Position numbers and translations under genes: made by a program
The notes under the pieces: model-generated
Databases searched by the model: none
What the model saw: only the letters and a program-made list of their open reading frames with translations
Told to the model about the DNA's origin: nothing
Source: Thiofilum sp.
GTDB lineage: Bacteria > Pseudomonadota > Gammaproteobacteria > Thiotrichales > Thiotrichaceae
NCBI RefSeq assembly: GCF_016711335.1
Contig: NZ_JADJTF010000004.1
Coordinates: 62,001-126,000 of the forward strand
Direction: 5' to 3'
DNA length: 64,000 nt
Shown here: one piece after another, positions 1 to 9,397 of the stretch
Position numbering within the stretch: position 1 is the stretch's first letter
Layout of the letters: each line of letters starts with the position of its first letter

Positions 1-2
1 GC

Positions 3-326
3 GGTGGAAACAATCCTTTACAATGTGGGGAACCTTTTGCCCTTTTTATTGAAAAAGAGTACATAATTTACGAAAAACAAAATATTGGAATAAATCTTTC
101 GTCCCGCACTCGTAACAAGAACTACTATCAATGGAAATTCGACTGTGGAGGTGGTCCAGTCCCTACTAATGCACCTCTTAAACTAACTAATGGCAATAGT
201 GCTATTGTAGGTTGTAAGCGAATAGCGGGCGTCAATATATGCTGGGCAGGTGATGTGATTACTTATAAAGGTAAAAACTATCGTCTTGCTGACGCTTGCA
301 GATTTCGCATCCCTGGTACTTGCTAA
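3..326 (+). CDS. Hypothetical secreted-type protein, 5' end outside the window
   Basis: An open frame enters from the left edge and ends at TAA 324-326, leaving about 107 residues with no start. The visible part has spaced cysteines (for example QCGEP, FDCGGG, VGCKR, ICWAG, ADACRF and a final GTC), as in disulfide-stabilised exported proteins. The signal peptide would lie upstream of the window. A Shine-Dalgarno-preceded small secreted protein follows 27 bp later on the same strand, so the two may form a small operon. I do not recognise the family. Continuity of the frame and codon usage like the neighbours make it likely to be real. Confidence 0.6.
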   Translation, partial: GGNNPLQCGEPFALFIEKEYIIYEKQNIGINLSSRTRNKNYYQWKFDCGGGPVPTNAPLKLTNGNSAIVGCKRIAGVNICWAGDVITYKGKNYRLADACRFRIPGTC

Positions 327-353
327 TCAATTTTTAATAAGGAGTCATCCATC

Positions 354-539
354 ATGAAGCTCAAAAAAACCCTATTAGCTACTTTAATATTATCTTGCTT
401 AGTCTCATCTAGTTTTGCAGCTCCAAAAAAGCCTAGCCCTGAGCCTACACCCAAACCAAAACCCAGCCCAACGCCTTGGCCCTGTAATATTATTGTATGC
501 GGACCATTAGCACATCCCGCTGTGCCTAAAGACTTGTAG
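354..539 (+). CDS. Small secreted proline-rich peptide, function unknown
   Basis: A 61-residue product. The first 22 residues form a clear Sec signal peptide (KLKK, then a hydrophobic core, then SSFAA). A Pro/Lys-rich segment follows (PKKPSPEPTPKPKPSP), then a short tail with two cysteines (PCNIIVCG) that could form a disulfide. An AAGGAG ribosome-binding site lies 8-9 bases before the ATG. A strong terminator directly downstream ends this unit. A Gly-rich reading frame on the opposite strand is only the mirror of the Pro-rich codons. Function is not recognisable. Confidence 0.6.
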   Translation: MKLKKTLLATLILSCLVSSSFAAPKKPSPEPTPKPKPSPTPWPCNIIVCGPLAHPAVPKDL

Positions 540-550
540 TTATTCCCCAT

Positions 551-578
551 AAGCTGTAGTGAAGACTACAGCTTTTTT
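551..578 (+). terminator. Rho-independent terminator after the Pro-rich peptide gene
   Basis: A perfect 10-bp stem (AAGCTGTAGT / ACTACAGCTT) with a GAAG tetraloop, running straight into a T-run. It ends the transcript of the small secreted genes before the next gene starts at 596. Confidence 0.85.
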
Positions 579-595
579 AAAAGAGTAGGTATATC

Positions 596-973
596 ATGTC
601 ATTAAAGCCAAATTTAATTATTACCTGTCTAATAGCACTCTTAACTAGCTCAACTAGCCAAGGAAATAATTACTTCTATATTACTCCTACTACTTACAAT
701 AATACTATTCATACCATTACCTATCATAATACTCTAATTAACTTTAATGGAAGGCGACTAGATTGGTGTTTAAAATGGGGAACTTTATGTGGTAAACCTG
801 CGGCTGATGCTTGGTGTAATCTAAAAAATAAGAGCAAGCTTTCCGTGCGTGCTATAGCCTTTGAAAAAGCTGAAGATATTGGCAACACTTATGTGCTAAA
901 GGATAAGACTACTTGCAATAAGCCTTATTGTGATGGGTTCGAACTCATTACTTGCGAGCTTTATGGTGAGTAG
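596..973 (+). CDS. Secreted cysteine-rich protein, function unknown
   Basis: 125 residues with a Sec-type signal peptide (about residues 1-22, ending TSSTSQG). The mature part has a Thr/Asn-rich stretch and then a compact Cys-rich module: LDWCLKWGTLCGKP, AADAWC, TTCNKPYC and ITCEL, seven cysteines after the signal. The order DWC-x-W-x-CG-x-PAADAWC resembles a recurring bacterial exported module of unknown function; this is recollection, not a search. It has its own start after a terminator and GTAGGT-like upstream bases. With the two genes before it, it forms a cluster of small exported proteins next to a large regulator on the opposite strand. Confidence 0.65.
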   Translation: MSLKPNLIITCLIALLTSSTSQGNNYFYITPTTYNNTIHTITYHNTLINFNGRRLDWCLKWGTLCGKPAADAWCNLKNKSKLSVRAIAFEKAEDIGNTYVLKDKTTCNKPYCDGFELITCELYGE

Positions 974-984
974 CATTAAAAATA

Positions 985-1011
985 CTAAGTAAGCTAAATA
1001 AACTTACTTAG
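985..1011. terminator. Hairpin between convergent genes
   Basis: A 9-bp perfect inverted repeat (CTAAGTAAG / CTTACTTAG) with a 9-nt loop, between the stop of the Cys-rich protein and the stop of the convergent regulator, overlapping the end of the latter. It probably serves as a shared terminator, though there is no long T-run. Confidence 0.5.
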
Positions 1012-3459
1012 CCCCTCTAAATCATTGGATCTAGCCAGATTCTGATACAACCTCATATCATTTTTATTTAAACATCGCCCTAGCTCTTGCTTAGCCTTAA
1101 CAATCAAACTTTCATTATCCGACAGATTTTTTATGCCGGCTTGTTTTTTTAAATCATTCGCTACTACTATAAACTGCCAAGCCCGTTTATTATCGCCCAA
1201 TAATTGTTTAGCTACACCTATCCCATTCATAACCTCTATTTGACCCTCCCTATCGCCTAGATGTATATAGTCCGCGAAGCTAGCCTTAAAACACACTAAA
1301 GCTTGCAGTAACTCCCCCTCTTGAATTTCAATCCAGCCTAATAGACATAAAGATTGTGCTCGATACAATAAAATATTTAATTGATCTGTAACTTGAGTAG
1401 CTTGTCTCAGATAGGCTCTCGCAGTAGCAAACTGCTTTAGCTGACTATGCAGTCGCCCTAGATTAACTAATACGTAGGGCAAACTAATAGTCACCCCAAA
1501 CTCTTGATTGAGCCGAATACAATGCTCTAAGGCTTTTACCCCTTCCTCATAATGTCCTAAACATAACAAAGAATGACCTACATTAGCTAAATTAAATTGA
1601 TAGCCCGCGATATGCTCTGTTTCCGTAAATAATGCCATACCCTGTTGACCTACATTTATGGCATCATCATAACGCTGCTGTAAACGGCGTAATACACCTA
1701 AAGCCGTTAAGCCACGAGCAGCTTGACTATTGGACTTCATACTAAGCGCCATATCAATACTTAGCGGTAAATTATGCTCAGCGACCTTATAATTATCTGT
1801 CACTACTGCAATTCCGCCAGCTGTAAATAAAGCTCTAACATGTGCTAAAGAAACTATTGGACTAGATGTTAATTGTAGAAATTGTTGAGCAAACTGATAG
1901 CCCTCACGCCAATGGTTCGCTAAAAACCAAAAAGTACCTAATGCGCCCACTAAATCTAATCCCCACTCTATGCTTTGCTTAAATAAGCCTGTTTTATTAT
2001 TACTACATAAATTCAAACACTCTCGAAAATTATCGTGTTCTTGCTCTAGTTGTTGAATATAAATTAATTGTTGACCACCTAAAATCATAGCATCGGTTTG
2101 ATTAGCTAGATTTATATGATACTCTATGAAATGCTTAATCATATTAACTTCATTATTATGATTAACCCGATAATGATTAGCATAATGACGCATCACCTCA
2201 TGTAAAGTGTAATACCCTGATTTATCACGGCTCAACATAGATTTATCAATGAGACTGTTATAATCTGCCCAAGAAGTATTAGTAATAGCCTGAGCAGCGT
2301 GGCGTGAAAACTTACCACGAAATAGCGCTAACAACTGCATAATAGATTGCTCATGCTGACTGAGCATTTGCCAACTTTGCTGCAATATGGTATCTAATGG
2401 GAAAGTATCCTGTTCCTGTAATAGGCTAGTATCTGTTGCATGAAGATAAGCACGCAGCTCTATTAACAGCTCTTCACAGGTTAAATTTTTAATCCAACCA
2501 GCTACAATTTCGATACCTAAAGGTGTGCCTTGTAATAAACGACAAATCTCTAAAATAATTAATTGCTCAGTAGCATTAGGCTCAAAATCATATTTAACTC
2601 TCTTCGCTGTCTGAATAAATAGCTCTATCGCCGTACAATTAATCAAGGTTTGTTGTGCATTCGGAACTAACAAGCCTCGCAAGGGGTAAACCCACTCACC
2701 ATATAAACCTAGTGGTATACGTGAAGTAGTGAGCAACTTCAATTTTTTATTGTGCTCTAGTAAAGCTTGGCAACTACTAAGATCAGGAACAAATTGCTCC
2801 ATATTATCTAGAACAATTAAAATGGATTGATCAGCTAAGGCTAACTGTAATTGCTCTAGAGGCGAAAGTCTGCCCTGTAAAGGAATACTCATGACCTTAG
2901 CAATAGCCACAGGAATTAGCTCAGCAACACTAATAGCTGCTAGCTCTACAAAATAGACTCCTTGTGGGAAGTATTGAGCACATTGACGCGCAAGCTTTTT
3001 AGCTAGACGTGTTTTACCTATTCCTGCTATTCCTGTGATAGTCATTAAACGACAACTGGGATTAGCAATTATGCTCTCTAATTGTTGTAGCTCTTGAGTA
3101 CGTCCTAAAAAAGGTAATAGATCTTCAGGGATATAAGTAATGTATTCTGTATCAGGCATTGTGACTAATAAATACCCAACTCTTGGAATGGTTTTTAGTA
3201 TTGAGTGCTCCCGATCTTGTAATAAACGCCGAATCTCCGCAATACATTGTACTAATGAGTCATCGGTTACAATAACATCGCGCCAAACAACCGCAAACAA
3301 CTCCCTTTTGCTAACTGACTTATTAGCATTTATAGCTAGATAATGAAGCACTTGTGCCGATTGATAACGTAAAGCACAAGGCGTACCGGTACGGTCTAGT
3401 AGTTGTTGATTAATCAAATCATAACTAAATTGCCCTAATCTACACTTAGAACCACCCAT
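994..3459 (-). CDS. Winged-helix / STAND ATPase / TPR transcriptional regulator
   Basis: About 821 residues. Residues 1-100 form an OmpR/PhoB-type winged helix (ending in the typical IPRVGYLL). Residues 115-400 form an NB-ARC/STAND-type ATPase with Walker A GIAGIGKT near 143-150 and a Walker B-like ILIVLDNMEQF near 215. The remaining C-terminal half is TPR-like helices. Such proteins act as signal-dependent, ATP-switched transcription factors; the signal is unknown. The start is set at the ATG preceded by GAGGTGAGC. The tracked frame also offers a GTG two codons upstream, which would overlap that ribosome-binding site. It lies convergent to the Cys-rich secreted genes, which could be its targets, but no operator evidence was seen. 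Confidence 0.85.
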   Translation of the reverse strand: MGGSKCRLGQFSYDLINQQLLDRTGTPCALRYQSAQVLHYLAINANKSVSKRELFAVVWRDVIVTDDSLVQCIAEIRRLLQDREHSILKTIPRVGYLLVTMPDTEYITYIPEDLLPFLGRTQELQQLESIIANPSCRLMTITGIAGIGKTRLAKKLARQCAQYFPQGVYFVELAAISVAELIPVAIAKVMSIPLQGRLSPLEQLQLALADQSILIVLDNMEQFVPDLSSCQALLEHNKKLKLLTTSRIPLGLYGEWVYPLRGLLVPNAQQTLINCTAIELFIQTAKRVKYDFEPNATEQLIILEICRLLQGTPLGIEIVAGWIKNLTCEELLIELRAYLHATDTSLLQEQDTFPLDTILQQSWQMLSQHEQSIMQLLALFRGKFSRHAAQAITNTSWADYNSLIDKSMLSRDKSGYYTLHEVMRHYANHYRVNHNNEVNMIKHFIEYHINLANQTDAMILGGQQLIYIQQLEQEHDNFRECLNLCSNNKTGLFKQSIEWGLDLVGALGTFWFLANHWREGYQFAQQFLQLTSSPIVSLAHVRALFTAGGIAVVTDNYKVAEHNLPLSIDMALSMKSNSQAARGLTALGVLRRLQQRYDDAINVGQQGMALFTETEHIAGYQFNLANVGHSLLCLGHYEEGVKALEHCIRLNQEFGVTISLPYVLVNLGRLHSQLKQFATARAYLRQATQVTDQLNILLYRAQSLCLLGWIEIQEGELLQALVCFKASFADYIHLGDREGQIEVMNGIGVAKQLLGDNKRAWQFIVVANDLKKQAGIKNLSDNESLIVKAKQELGRCLNKNDMRLYQNLARSNDLEGLSKFI

Positions 3460-3649
3460 GCTCACCTCGCAGCAGATTTGTAGCTGTCTATAGATTATGT
3501 TTGATGTTTATAGGATAGTGTAGCTCAAAGTGTAGTTAGAGTATTGTTTATATGTAGAATATATTAATGTTTAATTCATTTTAATTAAGCTCTGCAATAC
3601 AGCTTATTGCCCTGTAATAAATAACATACTACGCTAAGATCATTTATTA

Positions 3650-4240
3650 GTCCGTCTTCAAGGTTAAAACCACCGTCTTTAGACGGTCAGATTTATCTGC
3701 GATACTAGCTGGATGAAGGTTGGCATGAGGTCGTGAGAGATGGAGTATCGGTATGGAAGCCACACCGTCTACCGGATTGAGTATCACTTTGTATTTGTGA
3801 CGAAATACCGCTATCCGGTACTGAAAGGGGATGTGGGGTTAAAGATACGGGAGTTGATCCGTCAAACCTGTCAAGCCTTTGAGATAGAAATAGTGAAGGG
3901 GTGGTGAGCAAGGATCATGTGCATTTGTTGTTATCGGTGCCACCGGAGCTAGCACCGAGCGAGATCATGCGCCGAATTAAGGGTCGAAGTGCGGCAAAAA
4001 TCTTTGAAAGCTACCCGGATTTAAGAAAGCGGTATTGGGGACAGCATTTTTGGGCGCGGGGTTATTTTTGTGCGACTTCAGGGGAATTGAGTGCTGAGAT
4101 GATTAAGGCGTATTTAGAGCATCACTTTGAACCGAGGTTAGAGGATAACTTTAAGACAGAAGGCTAGACGGGTCTATTCGACCCGTATCCGGACTTTAGT
4201 CCTTTTAGCGAACCCTTCAGCTTTAGCTGATGGTTGTTAA
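3650..4240 (+). mobile_element. Decayed IS200/IS605-family element (tnpA only)
   Basis: A single Y1 transposase-like gene is flanked by small subterminal hairpins, as expected for IS200-type elements, which have no terminal inverted repeats. On the left is ACCGTCTTTAGACGGT. On the right are CCGGACTTTAGTCC and CAGCTTTAGCTG. The exact cleavage ends cannot be fixed from one copy, so the borders are approximate. It could also be read as a REP-associated tyrosine transposase locus. Confidence 0.65.
3740..4167 (+). pseudogene. tnpA: IS200-family transposase TnpA, frameshifted
   Basis: Frame one reads MEYRYGSHTVYRIEYHFVFV and on to EIVKGW then stop at about 3904. A second frame continues at once with VVSKDHVHLLLSVPPELAPS through FWARGYFCATSG to EMIKAYLEHH and stops at 4167. 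Together they give the full about 140-residue IS200 TnpA fold with the HUH motif (HVH) and the catalytic Tyr in the EMIKAYLEHH helix. One G missing in the run at about 3897-3902 explains the break (KGV-VSKDH expected). All catalytic residues survive, so the gene is disabled only by the frameshift, if that is not a sequencing error. Confidence 0.75.
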
Positions 4241-4250
4241 GTTTTTATAA

Positions 4251-4967
4251 CTATATCAAAGTAATATAAATCATTCGCAATGCAAGTAGGGTTAAAATCC
4301 ACTTTAGCCAAGTTTTAAAGTCTGCCTCTGGTACGAGGTGTCGCATTTTAGTCCCTAGCCATGAGCCTATAATGACCGCAATACTCATACCTAACATCAC
4401 TTGCCAATAGTGAATGAATGAAAAACCAATAAAACCAAAAAATAATAATTTAATAAGATGAGTAACCGTCATGAATAAGGCTGAGGTTGTAACATTCTGA
4501 TCACGGTTTAAGCCCTTGCGCAATAAGATTGATTGCCCCATTGGACCTGTTGCACCTACTAACATCCCTAATCCGGTTTGTAAGAAACCTATTGTAATAA
4601 ACTCGCCGCGTGGATTGGTTTTAAAATTAATGCCCCCACCCCATACATTCCATAAAATAAATAAGGCAATTATTAAAGGCAAATACTCTGTATTAATACG
4701 ATTAGCAATTTGTGCTGCACCAAAGCCGCCGATTAAGGAGCCGATTAAAAAAGGTAGGAAAAAACCCCAGTGAATAGTCTTCCAGCCAAATAGGGCGCGG
4801 CTGCCATTAGATACTAATTGGGTCGCAGCATGAACAGGAACAATCGCAGCAGCTGGTAATAAACCGGGCATTAGCGCAATTAAAATCATGCCACCACCAA
4901 TGCCCATAATACCTGTTAAAGTTGAAGTAGTGAGCGCTATTAGCATTAAAATAAGCTCATTCATCAT
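4251..4967 (-). CDS. TauE/SafE-family membrane permease (sulfite/sulfonate exporter family)
   Basis: About 238 residues, almost entirely hydrophobic with seven to eight predicted membrane helices. It carries the family's glycine-rich first helix (TLTGIMGIGGGMILIALMPG) and a second repeat (TGLGMLVGATGPMGQSILLRKG). The family exports small sulfur-containing anions or organic anions; the real substrate is not visible, although a sulfur role fits the persulfide dioxygenase elsewhere in the window. I start at ATG ATG (4967). A GTG at 5000 is possible but lacks a ribosome-binding site. It ends close to the IS200 remnant. Confidence 0.8.
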   Translation of the reverse strand: MMNELILMLIALTTSTLTGIMGIGGGMILIALMPGLLPAAAIVPVHAATQLVSNGSRALFGWKTIHWGFFLPFLIGSLIGGFGAAQIANRINTEYLPLIIALFILWNVWGGGINFKTNPRGEFITIGFLQTGLGMLVGATGPMGQSILLRKGLNRDQNVTTSALFMTVTHLIKLLFFGFIGFSFIHYWQVMLGMSIAVIIGSWLGTKMRHLVPEADFKTWLKWILTLLALRMIYITLI

Positions 4968-5031
4968 ATTACTAATAATGAACCTCTTAGGGTAAATCAC
5001 AGGCTTAGTAGAAAAGCTTAATCACAATTAT

Positions 5032-5751
5032 TTAGCCCATATTTTGCAAAGCAAAATCCCAATTAATGAGCTTATCTAATACCGCCGTGACATAATCTGC
5101 ACGTTTATTTTGATAATCTAAATAATAGGCATGCTCCCATACATCAATGGTTAGTAATGGTTTTAAGCCATCGGTAAGGGGCGTATTAGCATTTCCCGTT
5201 TTAACGACTTTGAGATTATCACCGTCTTGCACTAGCCATGCCCAACCACTGCCAAATTGACTGGTTGCTGCTTTTTGTAATTCGGCTTTTGCAGCATCTA
5301 CACTTCCAAAGAACTCGTCTAGTTTAGCTTTGAGTGATGCAGGTGGCTCACCTCCTCCATTGGCTTTTAAGCTATTCCAATAAAAAGTGTGATTCCATGT
5401 TTGTGCAGCATTATTAAAAATAGCGGTATTTTCTTCTTTGCCCACCGACTCAGTAATAATTTTATCTAAAGGCATTTCGGCAAAAGGTGTACCTGCAAGC
5501 AGTTTATTTAGATTATCTACGTAGCCTTTATGATGCTTACCATAATGGAAACCAATCGTATTAGCAGAAATGACTGGCTCCAAGGCATTATCTGCATAAG
5601 GCAATGCAGGGAGAGTAATGGGTGTAGCTTCAGCGCGTGCCATTTTAGCCCAAGTACCTAAAGCAGATCCGGCAACTAGACCTGCACCTAGCATTAAAAA
5701 TTTGCGGCGATTCAAAGGGCTATGAGTTACAGAGGTTAGCATAGTCATCAT
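5032..5751 (-). CDS. sodB: Tat-exported Fe/Mn superoxide dismutase
   Basis: The mature part is a complete Fe/Mn-type SOD: the PALPYADNALEP start, HYGKHHKGYVDNL (first His ligand), NHTFYW (second His), and DVWEHAYYLDYQN near the C-terminus (Asp and His ligands). It converts superoxide to peroxide and oxygen. Unlike the usual cytoplasmic enzyme it has a twin-arginine leader, NRRKFLMLGAGLVAGSALG, followed by an ARAEA cleavage region, so it should fold with its metal and be exported to the periplasm. AAGGAG lies just before the tandem ATGs at 5751/5748. Fe versus Mn cannot be settled from this sequence alone. Confidence 0.9.
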   Translation of the reverse strand: MMTMLTSVTHSPLNRRKFLMLGAGLVAGSALGTWAKMARAEATPITLPALPYADNALEPVISANTIGFHYGKHHKGYVDNLNKLLAGTPFAEMPLDKIITESVGKEENTAIFNNAAQTWNHTFYWNSLKANGGGEPPASLKAKLDEFFGSVDAAKAELQKAATSQFGSGWAWLVQDGDNLKVVKTGNANTPLTDGLKPLLTIDVWEHAYYLDYQNKRADYVTAVLDKLINWDFALQNMG

Positions 5752-5754
5752 CAA

Positions 5755-6168
5755 ACTCCTTTTTTAAGAATCAAACAAACTAAAACAGTGATCTTAATCA
5801 ATACTTAAATCATCAAGGTGTGTGCTACTCGTCTAGCTCAGTATTGGATGTCCGTTAGCCTATGCCTAATAACTCTAACAAGATTAATACTAATGTCTAA
5901 TACCTTATAGTACGCACAGGATTTATGCCTTATTCTCAGTCCTAAAAATTATTTCATTTTAGTAACCGCCCCTATAACGCTCTCTTCCTCAAATAATTAG
6001 TTGCCTGAGCAATCAGATGTTTTCTAGTAAGTGTGGTTTATTCCTTGTGAGTTCAGCTCGACTTGACTAACATAGACAGCAAATAGTGCAGTGCACCAAT
6101 ATACAAACCGTTAGGTAGGCTTAGCTTAATAATAATACCAACCCCTACTACTGAAGAAGGATTAAGCG
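5755..6168. other. Intergenic region between divergent sod and pta
   Basis: 414 bp of AT-rich DNA carrying the promoters of two divergent genes. I see no ORF with a ribosome-binding site, no tRNA, and no strong hairpin with a T-run. An AAGGA seven bases before the GTG at 6169 supports the pta start. Confidence 0.4.
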
Positions 6169-8256
6169 GTGTTTCACAGTATTTATATTGCAGGTGCTGA
6201 GGCACATAGCGGCAAATCAATTATTGTTTTGGGCATGATGGAAATGCTCAAAGCCATGACATCTAGAGTGGGTTTCTTCCGTCCGGTTATCAAACAGGAG
6301 GATGGTACAGACCCGCTCATTCATCTGATTGCTAGTCGTTATCAACTCCCTTTTAAGGCTGATGAGCTTTATGGGTGTACGCTAGAGACTACGCGTAAAA
6401 TGATTGGTGAGGGTAAAATTGAGGAGTGGATCAAGCTCATTCTCGCCAAATACCGCCATATTCAAGAGCAATGCGATATTGTAGTGTGTGCTGGTACTGA
6501 CTTTGCGGGGGCTAACACGGGTTTAGAAGTCGATCTCAATGCACGCCTTGCCAACCATTTTGGCTGCTTGTATATGCCAGTGATTAAAGGGCATAAACGC
6601 AGTGCGGGTGATATAGCCGACTCAGTACGCATGTTAGAAGATCATTTAGCGACTCATCAACATTGTGAAATTTTAGCCGCTTTTATTAATCGCACTCCAG
6701 CCGATCAGGTCGATAATTTACGTGCATTATTGGAAGGCTCACGTTTCCCCTTCTATATTCTCCCTGAACGTAGTGCCTTAGATCGTACTACTATTGGTGA
6801 AATTGCCCGCGAATTAGACCTCAAAACTATTTATGGCACACGTCAATCGCTCACTCATGAGGTGGCGAGTTATAAAATAGCAGCGATGCAAGTACAGGAT
6901 TTTCTAGAGCATTTAGAAAACTGTAGCTTAGTCATTACCCCCGGAGATCGTTCCGATATTATTTTGGGATGTTTGGCGGCTGAAAGCTCAGAGAATTACC
7001 CCCGCATTGCGGGTTTAATCTTGACGGGTGATCAAGAACCCGCGCCTCAAGTGCATAAGCTGCTGCAAGGGATTAAACCGATGCGTTTACCCATTTTATA
7101 TTCACCTAATGACACTTTTACCACTGCTCTAAAAGTGAATAGTGTGGAAGGGCGTATTTTACCTTCTGACGAGCGTAAAATTGCTGTTGCACTGGGCATG
7201 ATGGAATCTTATGTCGATATGAATCAATTACGTGATTTAATCGCCCAAGATCACGCCCAGCGTGTTACACCTTTGATGTTTGAATATGAGCTGATCCAAC
7301 GCGCCAAAGCCAAGATTAAGCATATTGTGCTGCCTGAAGGAGACGATGAGCGCATTTTGCGGGCTGCTGAAATTCTTTCGCTGCGTAATGTAGTTAAACT
7401 CACGATCTTAGGAGATGAGGAGCAAGTTCACGCCAAAGCTTCTCATTTAGGCTTAAAATTACGCGATATTCAAATCATTAACCCTACTACTTCAGCGCTG
7501 CGACGTGAATTTGCCGAAACCTATACTGAGCTACGTAAGCATAAGTGTATGACTTTAAAAGCCGCTTGCGACATTATGACCGATGTGAGCTATTTCGGAA
7601 CCATGATGGTACACCTAGGTCATGCCGATGGGATGGTGTCGGGTGCTGCACATACGACTCAACATACTATTCGCCCCTCATTTGAAATTATTAAAACCAA
7701 GCCTAATTGTGATTTAGTGTCTAGCGTGTTTTTTATGTGCTTAGAAGATAAGGTATTGGTATATGGCGATTGCGCGGTCAATCCTAATCCTAATGCCGAA
7801 GAACTCGCTGATATTGCCATTACCTCCGCCGATACCGCCCGCATGTTTGGGGTAGATCCACGTACTGCTTTACTGTCTTATTCGAGTGGTGAATCGGGCA
7901 AAGGCACGGATGTAGAGCGCGTGCGTGCAGCTACTAAACTGGCTCAAAGTAGACGCCCTGATCTCAAAATTGATGGTCCGATTCAATACGATGCAGCGGT
8001 TGATCCTGAAGTGGGACGTTCCAAAATGCCTAATAGTGCCGTCGCAGGTAAAGCCACTGTACTCATTTTCCCTGATTTGAATACTGGCAATAATACCTAT
8101 AAAGCTGTGCAACGCTCGGCTAATGCGGTTGCGGTAGGTCCGGTTTTACAAGGTCTAAATAAACCCGTGAATGATCTCAGTCGCGGCTGCACCGTAGCCG
8201 ATATTGTTAATACGGTCGTTATTACCGCCATTCAAGCACAGGAAGCTAAGGCATGA
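6169..8256 (+). CDS. pta: Phosphate acetyltransferase, long (Pta-II type) form
   Basis: 695 residues, the length of the three-domain enterobacterial-type enzyme. An N-terminal P-loop BioD-like domain (YIAGAEAHSGKSIIVLGMME) is followed by a DRTGG regulatory domain (about 215-330, LVITPGDRSDIILGCLA) and the catalytic PTA domain (about 370-690, with VLPEGDDERILRAAE, DGMVSGAAHTT and LLSYSSGESGKG). It interconverts acetyl-CoA plus phosphate with acetyl phosphate plus CoA. GTG start with AGGA seven bases upstream. It overlaps ackA by four bases (ATGA), so the two are translationally coupled in the acetate overflow/assimilation operon. Confidence 0.96.
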   Translation: MFHSIYIAGAEAHSGKSIIVLGMMEMLKAMTSRVGFFRPVIKQEDGTDPLIHLIASRYQLPFKADELYGCTLETTRKMIGEGKIEEWIKLILAKYRHIQEQCDIVVCAGTDFAGANTGLEVDLNARLANHFGCLYMPVIKGHKRSAGDIADSVRMLEDHLATHQHCEILAAFINRTPADQVDNLRALLEGSRFPFYILPERSALDRTTIGEIARELDLKTIYGTRQSLTHEVASYKIAAMQVQDFLEHLENCSLVITPGDRSDIILGCLAAESSENYPRIAGLILTGDQEPAPQVHKLLQGIKPMRLPILYSPNDTFTTALKVNSVEGRILPSDERKIAVALGMMESYVDMNQLRDLIAQDHAQRVTPLMFEYELIQRAKAKIKHIVLPEGDDERILRAAEILSLRNVVKLTILGDEEQVHAKASHLGLKLRDIQIINPTTSALRREFAETYTELRKHKCMTLKAACDIMTDVSYFGTMMVHLGHADGMVSGAAHTTQHTIRPSFEIIKTKPNCDLVSSVFFMCLEDKVLVYGDCAVNPNPNAEELADIAITSADTARMFGVDPRTALLSYSSGESGKGTDVERVRAATKLAQSRRPDLKIDGPIQYDAAVDPEVGRSKMPNSAVAGKATVLIFPDLNTGNNTYKAVQRSANAVAVGPVLQGLNKPVNDLSRGCTVADIVNTVVITAIQAQEAKA

Positions 8257-9380
8257 GTTTAAATATCCTAGTGCTCAATGCCGGAAGTTCCTCTATTAAA
8301 TATCAGGTGTTCGATATGAGTACTCAACAAGTACTCATTAAGGGCTTAATAGATCGCATTGGTGAGATAGGTAGCACTATTCCTAATCACCACGCCGCAT
8401 TAGAACAGATTGTGGCACAACTCCATCAAGCCCACTTACCGATTCAAGCGATAGGTCATCGTGCAGTACATGGGGGCGAGGCGTTTCATGATGCAGCCTT
8501 AATTACGCCAGACGTTATGGCAGCGATGCGCCAAATGATCCCCCTAGCGCCTTTACATAATCCGGCTAATTTAGAAGGCATTGAGGTAGCGCAACGCTTA
8601 TTTCCTGATTTGCCACAAGTGGCGGTATTTGACACTGCCTTTCACCAAACTATGCCACCTGTTGCCTATCGCTATGCCGTGCCAACAGCTTTGTATGAGC
8701 AGCATCAAGTTAGACGTTATGGATTTCATGGTACTTCGCACCAATATGTTGCTGAACAAGCTGCGCAGTACCTGCAACAACCTTTGCATACTCTCAATCT
8801 AATCACGCTGCATTTAGGTAATGGCTGTAGTGCCACTGCTATTGAGCAAGGTAAGAGTATTGATACCTCAATGGGTTTAACCCCCTTAGAGGGTTTAGTG
8901 ATGGGTACGCGTTGCGGTGATATTGATCCCGCCTTGCATTTTTATCTCAGCCGTGAACTCAATATGTCACCTCAAGACCTTGAGGCATTATTGAATAAGC
9001 AAAGTGGCTTAAAAGGTATTTGTGGTGTAGGGGATATGCGCGAAATCCAACGCTTAGCGGCTGAGGGCGATGAAAACGCTCAGCTTGCCGAAGCCTTGTT
9101 TGCTTATCGCGTCAAAAAATATATTGGGGCTTATTACGCTGTGTTAGGCACGGTGGATGCCATCATTTTCACTGGTGGCATTGGCGAAAACTCTCCACGC
9201 ATTCGAGCCTTGAGTTGTGCAAAATTACAAGGGCTAGGCATTGAATTAGACAATGAGAAAAATAGCTTAGCTAGCAAAGGGATAAGCGCGTGCCATAGTG
9301 CCAACAGCCGTGTCAAAGTATTGGTTATACCTACTAATGAAGAGTTAGCCATTGCCCGCCACACGCTAAAATTCTTATAA
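8253..9380 (+). CDS. ackA: Acetate kinase
   Basis: 375 residues, somewhat short for the family (about 400) but with all signatures: NAGSSSIKYQVF at the N-terminus, GHRAVHGGE, the VFDTAFHQTMP segment, FHGTSHQYV, LHLGNGCSATAI, MGTRCGDIDP and IIFTGGIGENSP. It makes ATP and acetate from acetyl phosphate in the cytoplasm, or the reverse for acetate uptake. The start overlaps the pta stop (ATGA). Confidence 0.97.
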   Translation: MSLNILVLNAGSSSIKYQVFDMSTQQVLIKGLIDRIGEIGSTIPNHHAALEQIVAQLHQAHLPIQAIGHRAVHGGEAFHDAALITPDVMAAMRQMIPLAPLHNPANLEGIEVAQRLFPDLPQVAVFDTAFHQTMPPVAYRYAVPTALYEQHQVRRYGFHGTSHQYVAEQAAQYLQQPLHTLNLITLHLGNGCSATAIEQGKSIDTSMGLTPLEGLVMGTRCGDIDPALHFYLSRELNMSPQDLEALLNKQSGLKGICGVGDMREIQRLAAEGDENAQLAEALFAYRVKKYIGAYYAVLGTVDAIIFTGGIGENSPRIRALSCAKLQGLGIELDNEKNSLASKGISACHSANSRVKVLVIPTNEELAIARHTLKFL

Positions 9381-9397
9381 CCTCAACCATTACTCAT

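Noticed and set aside
323..550. Gly-rich minus-strand ORF of 75 residues
   Set aside because: It is the antisense of the Pro-rich secreted peptide. The plus-strand frame has a signal peptide, ribosome-binding site and terminator.
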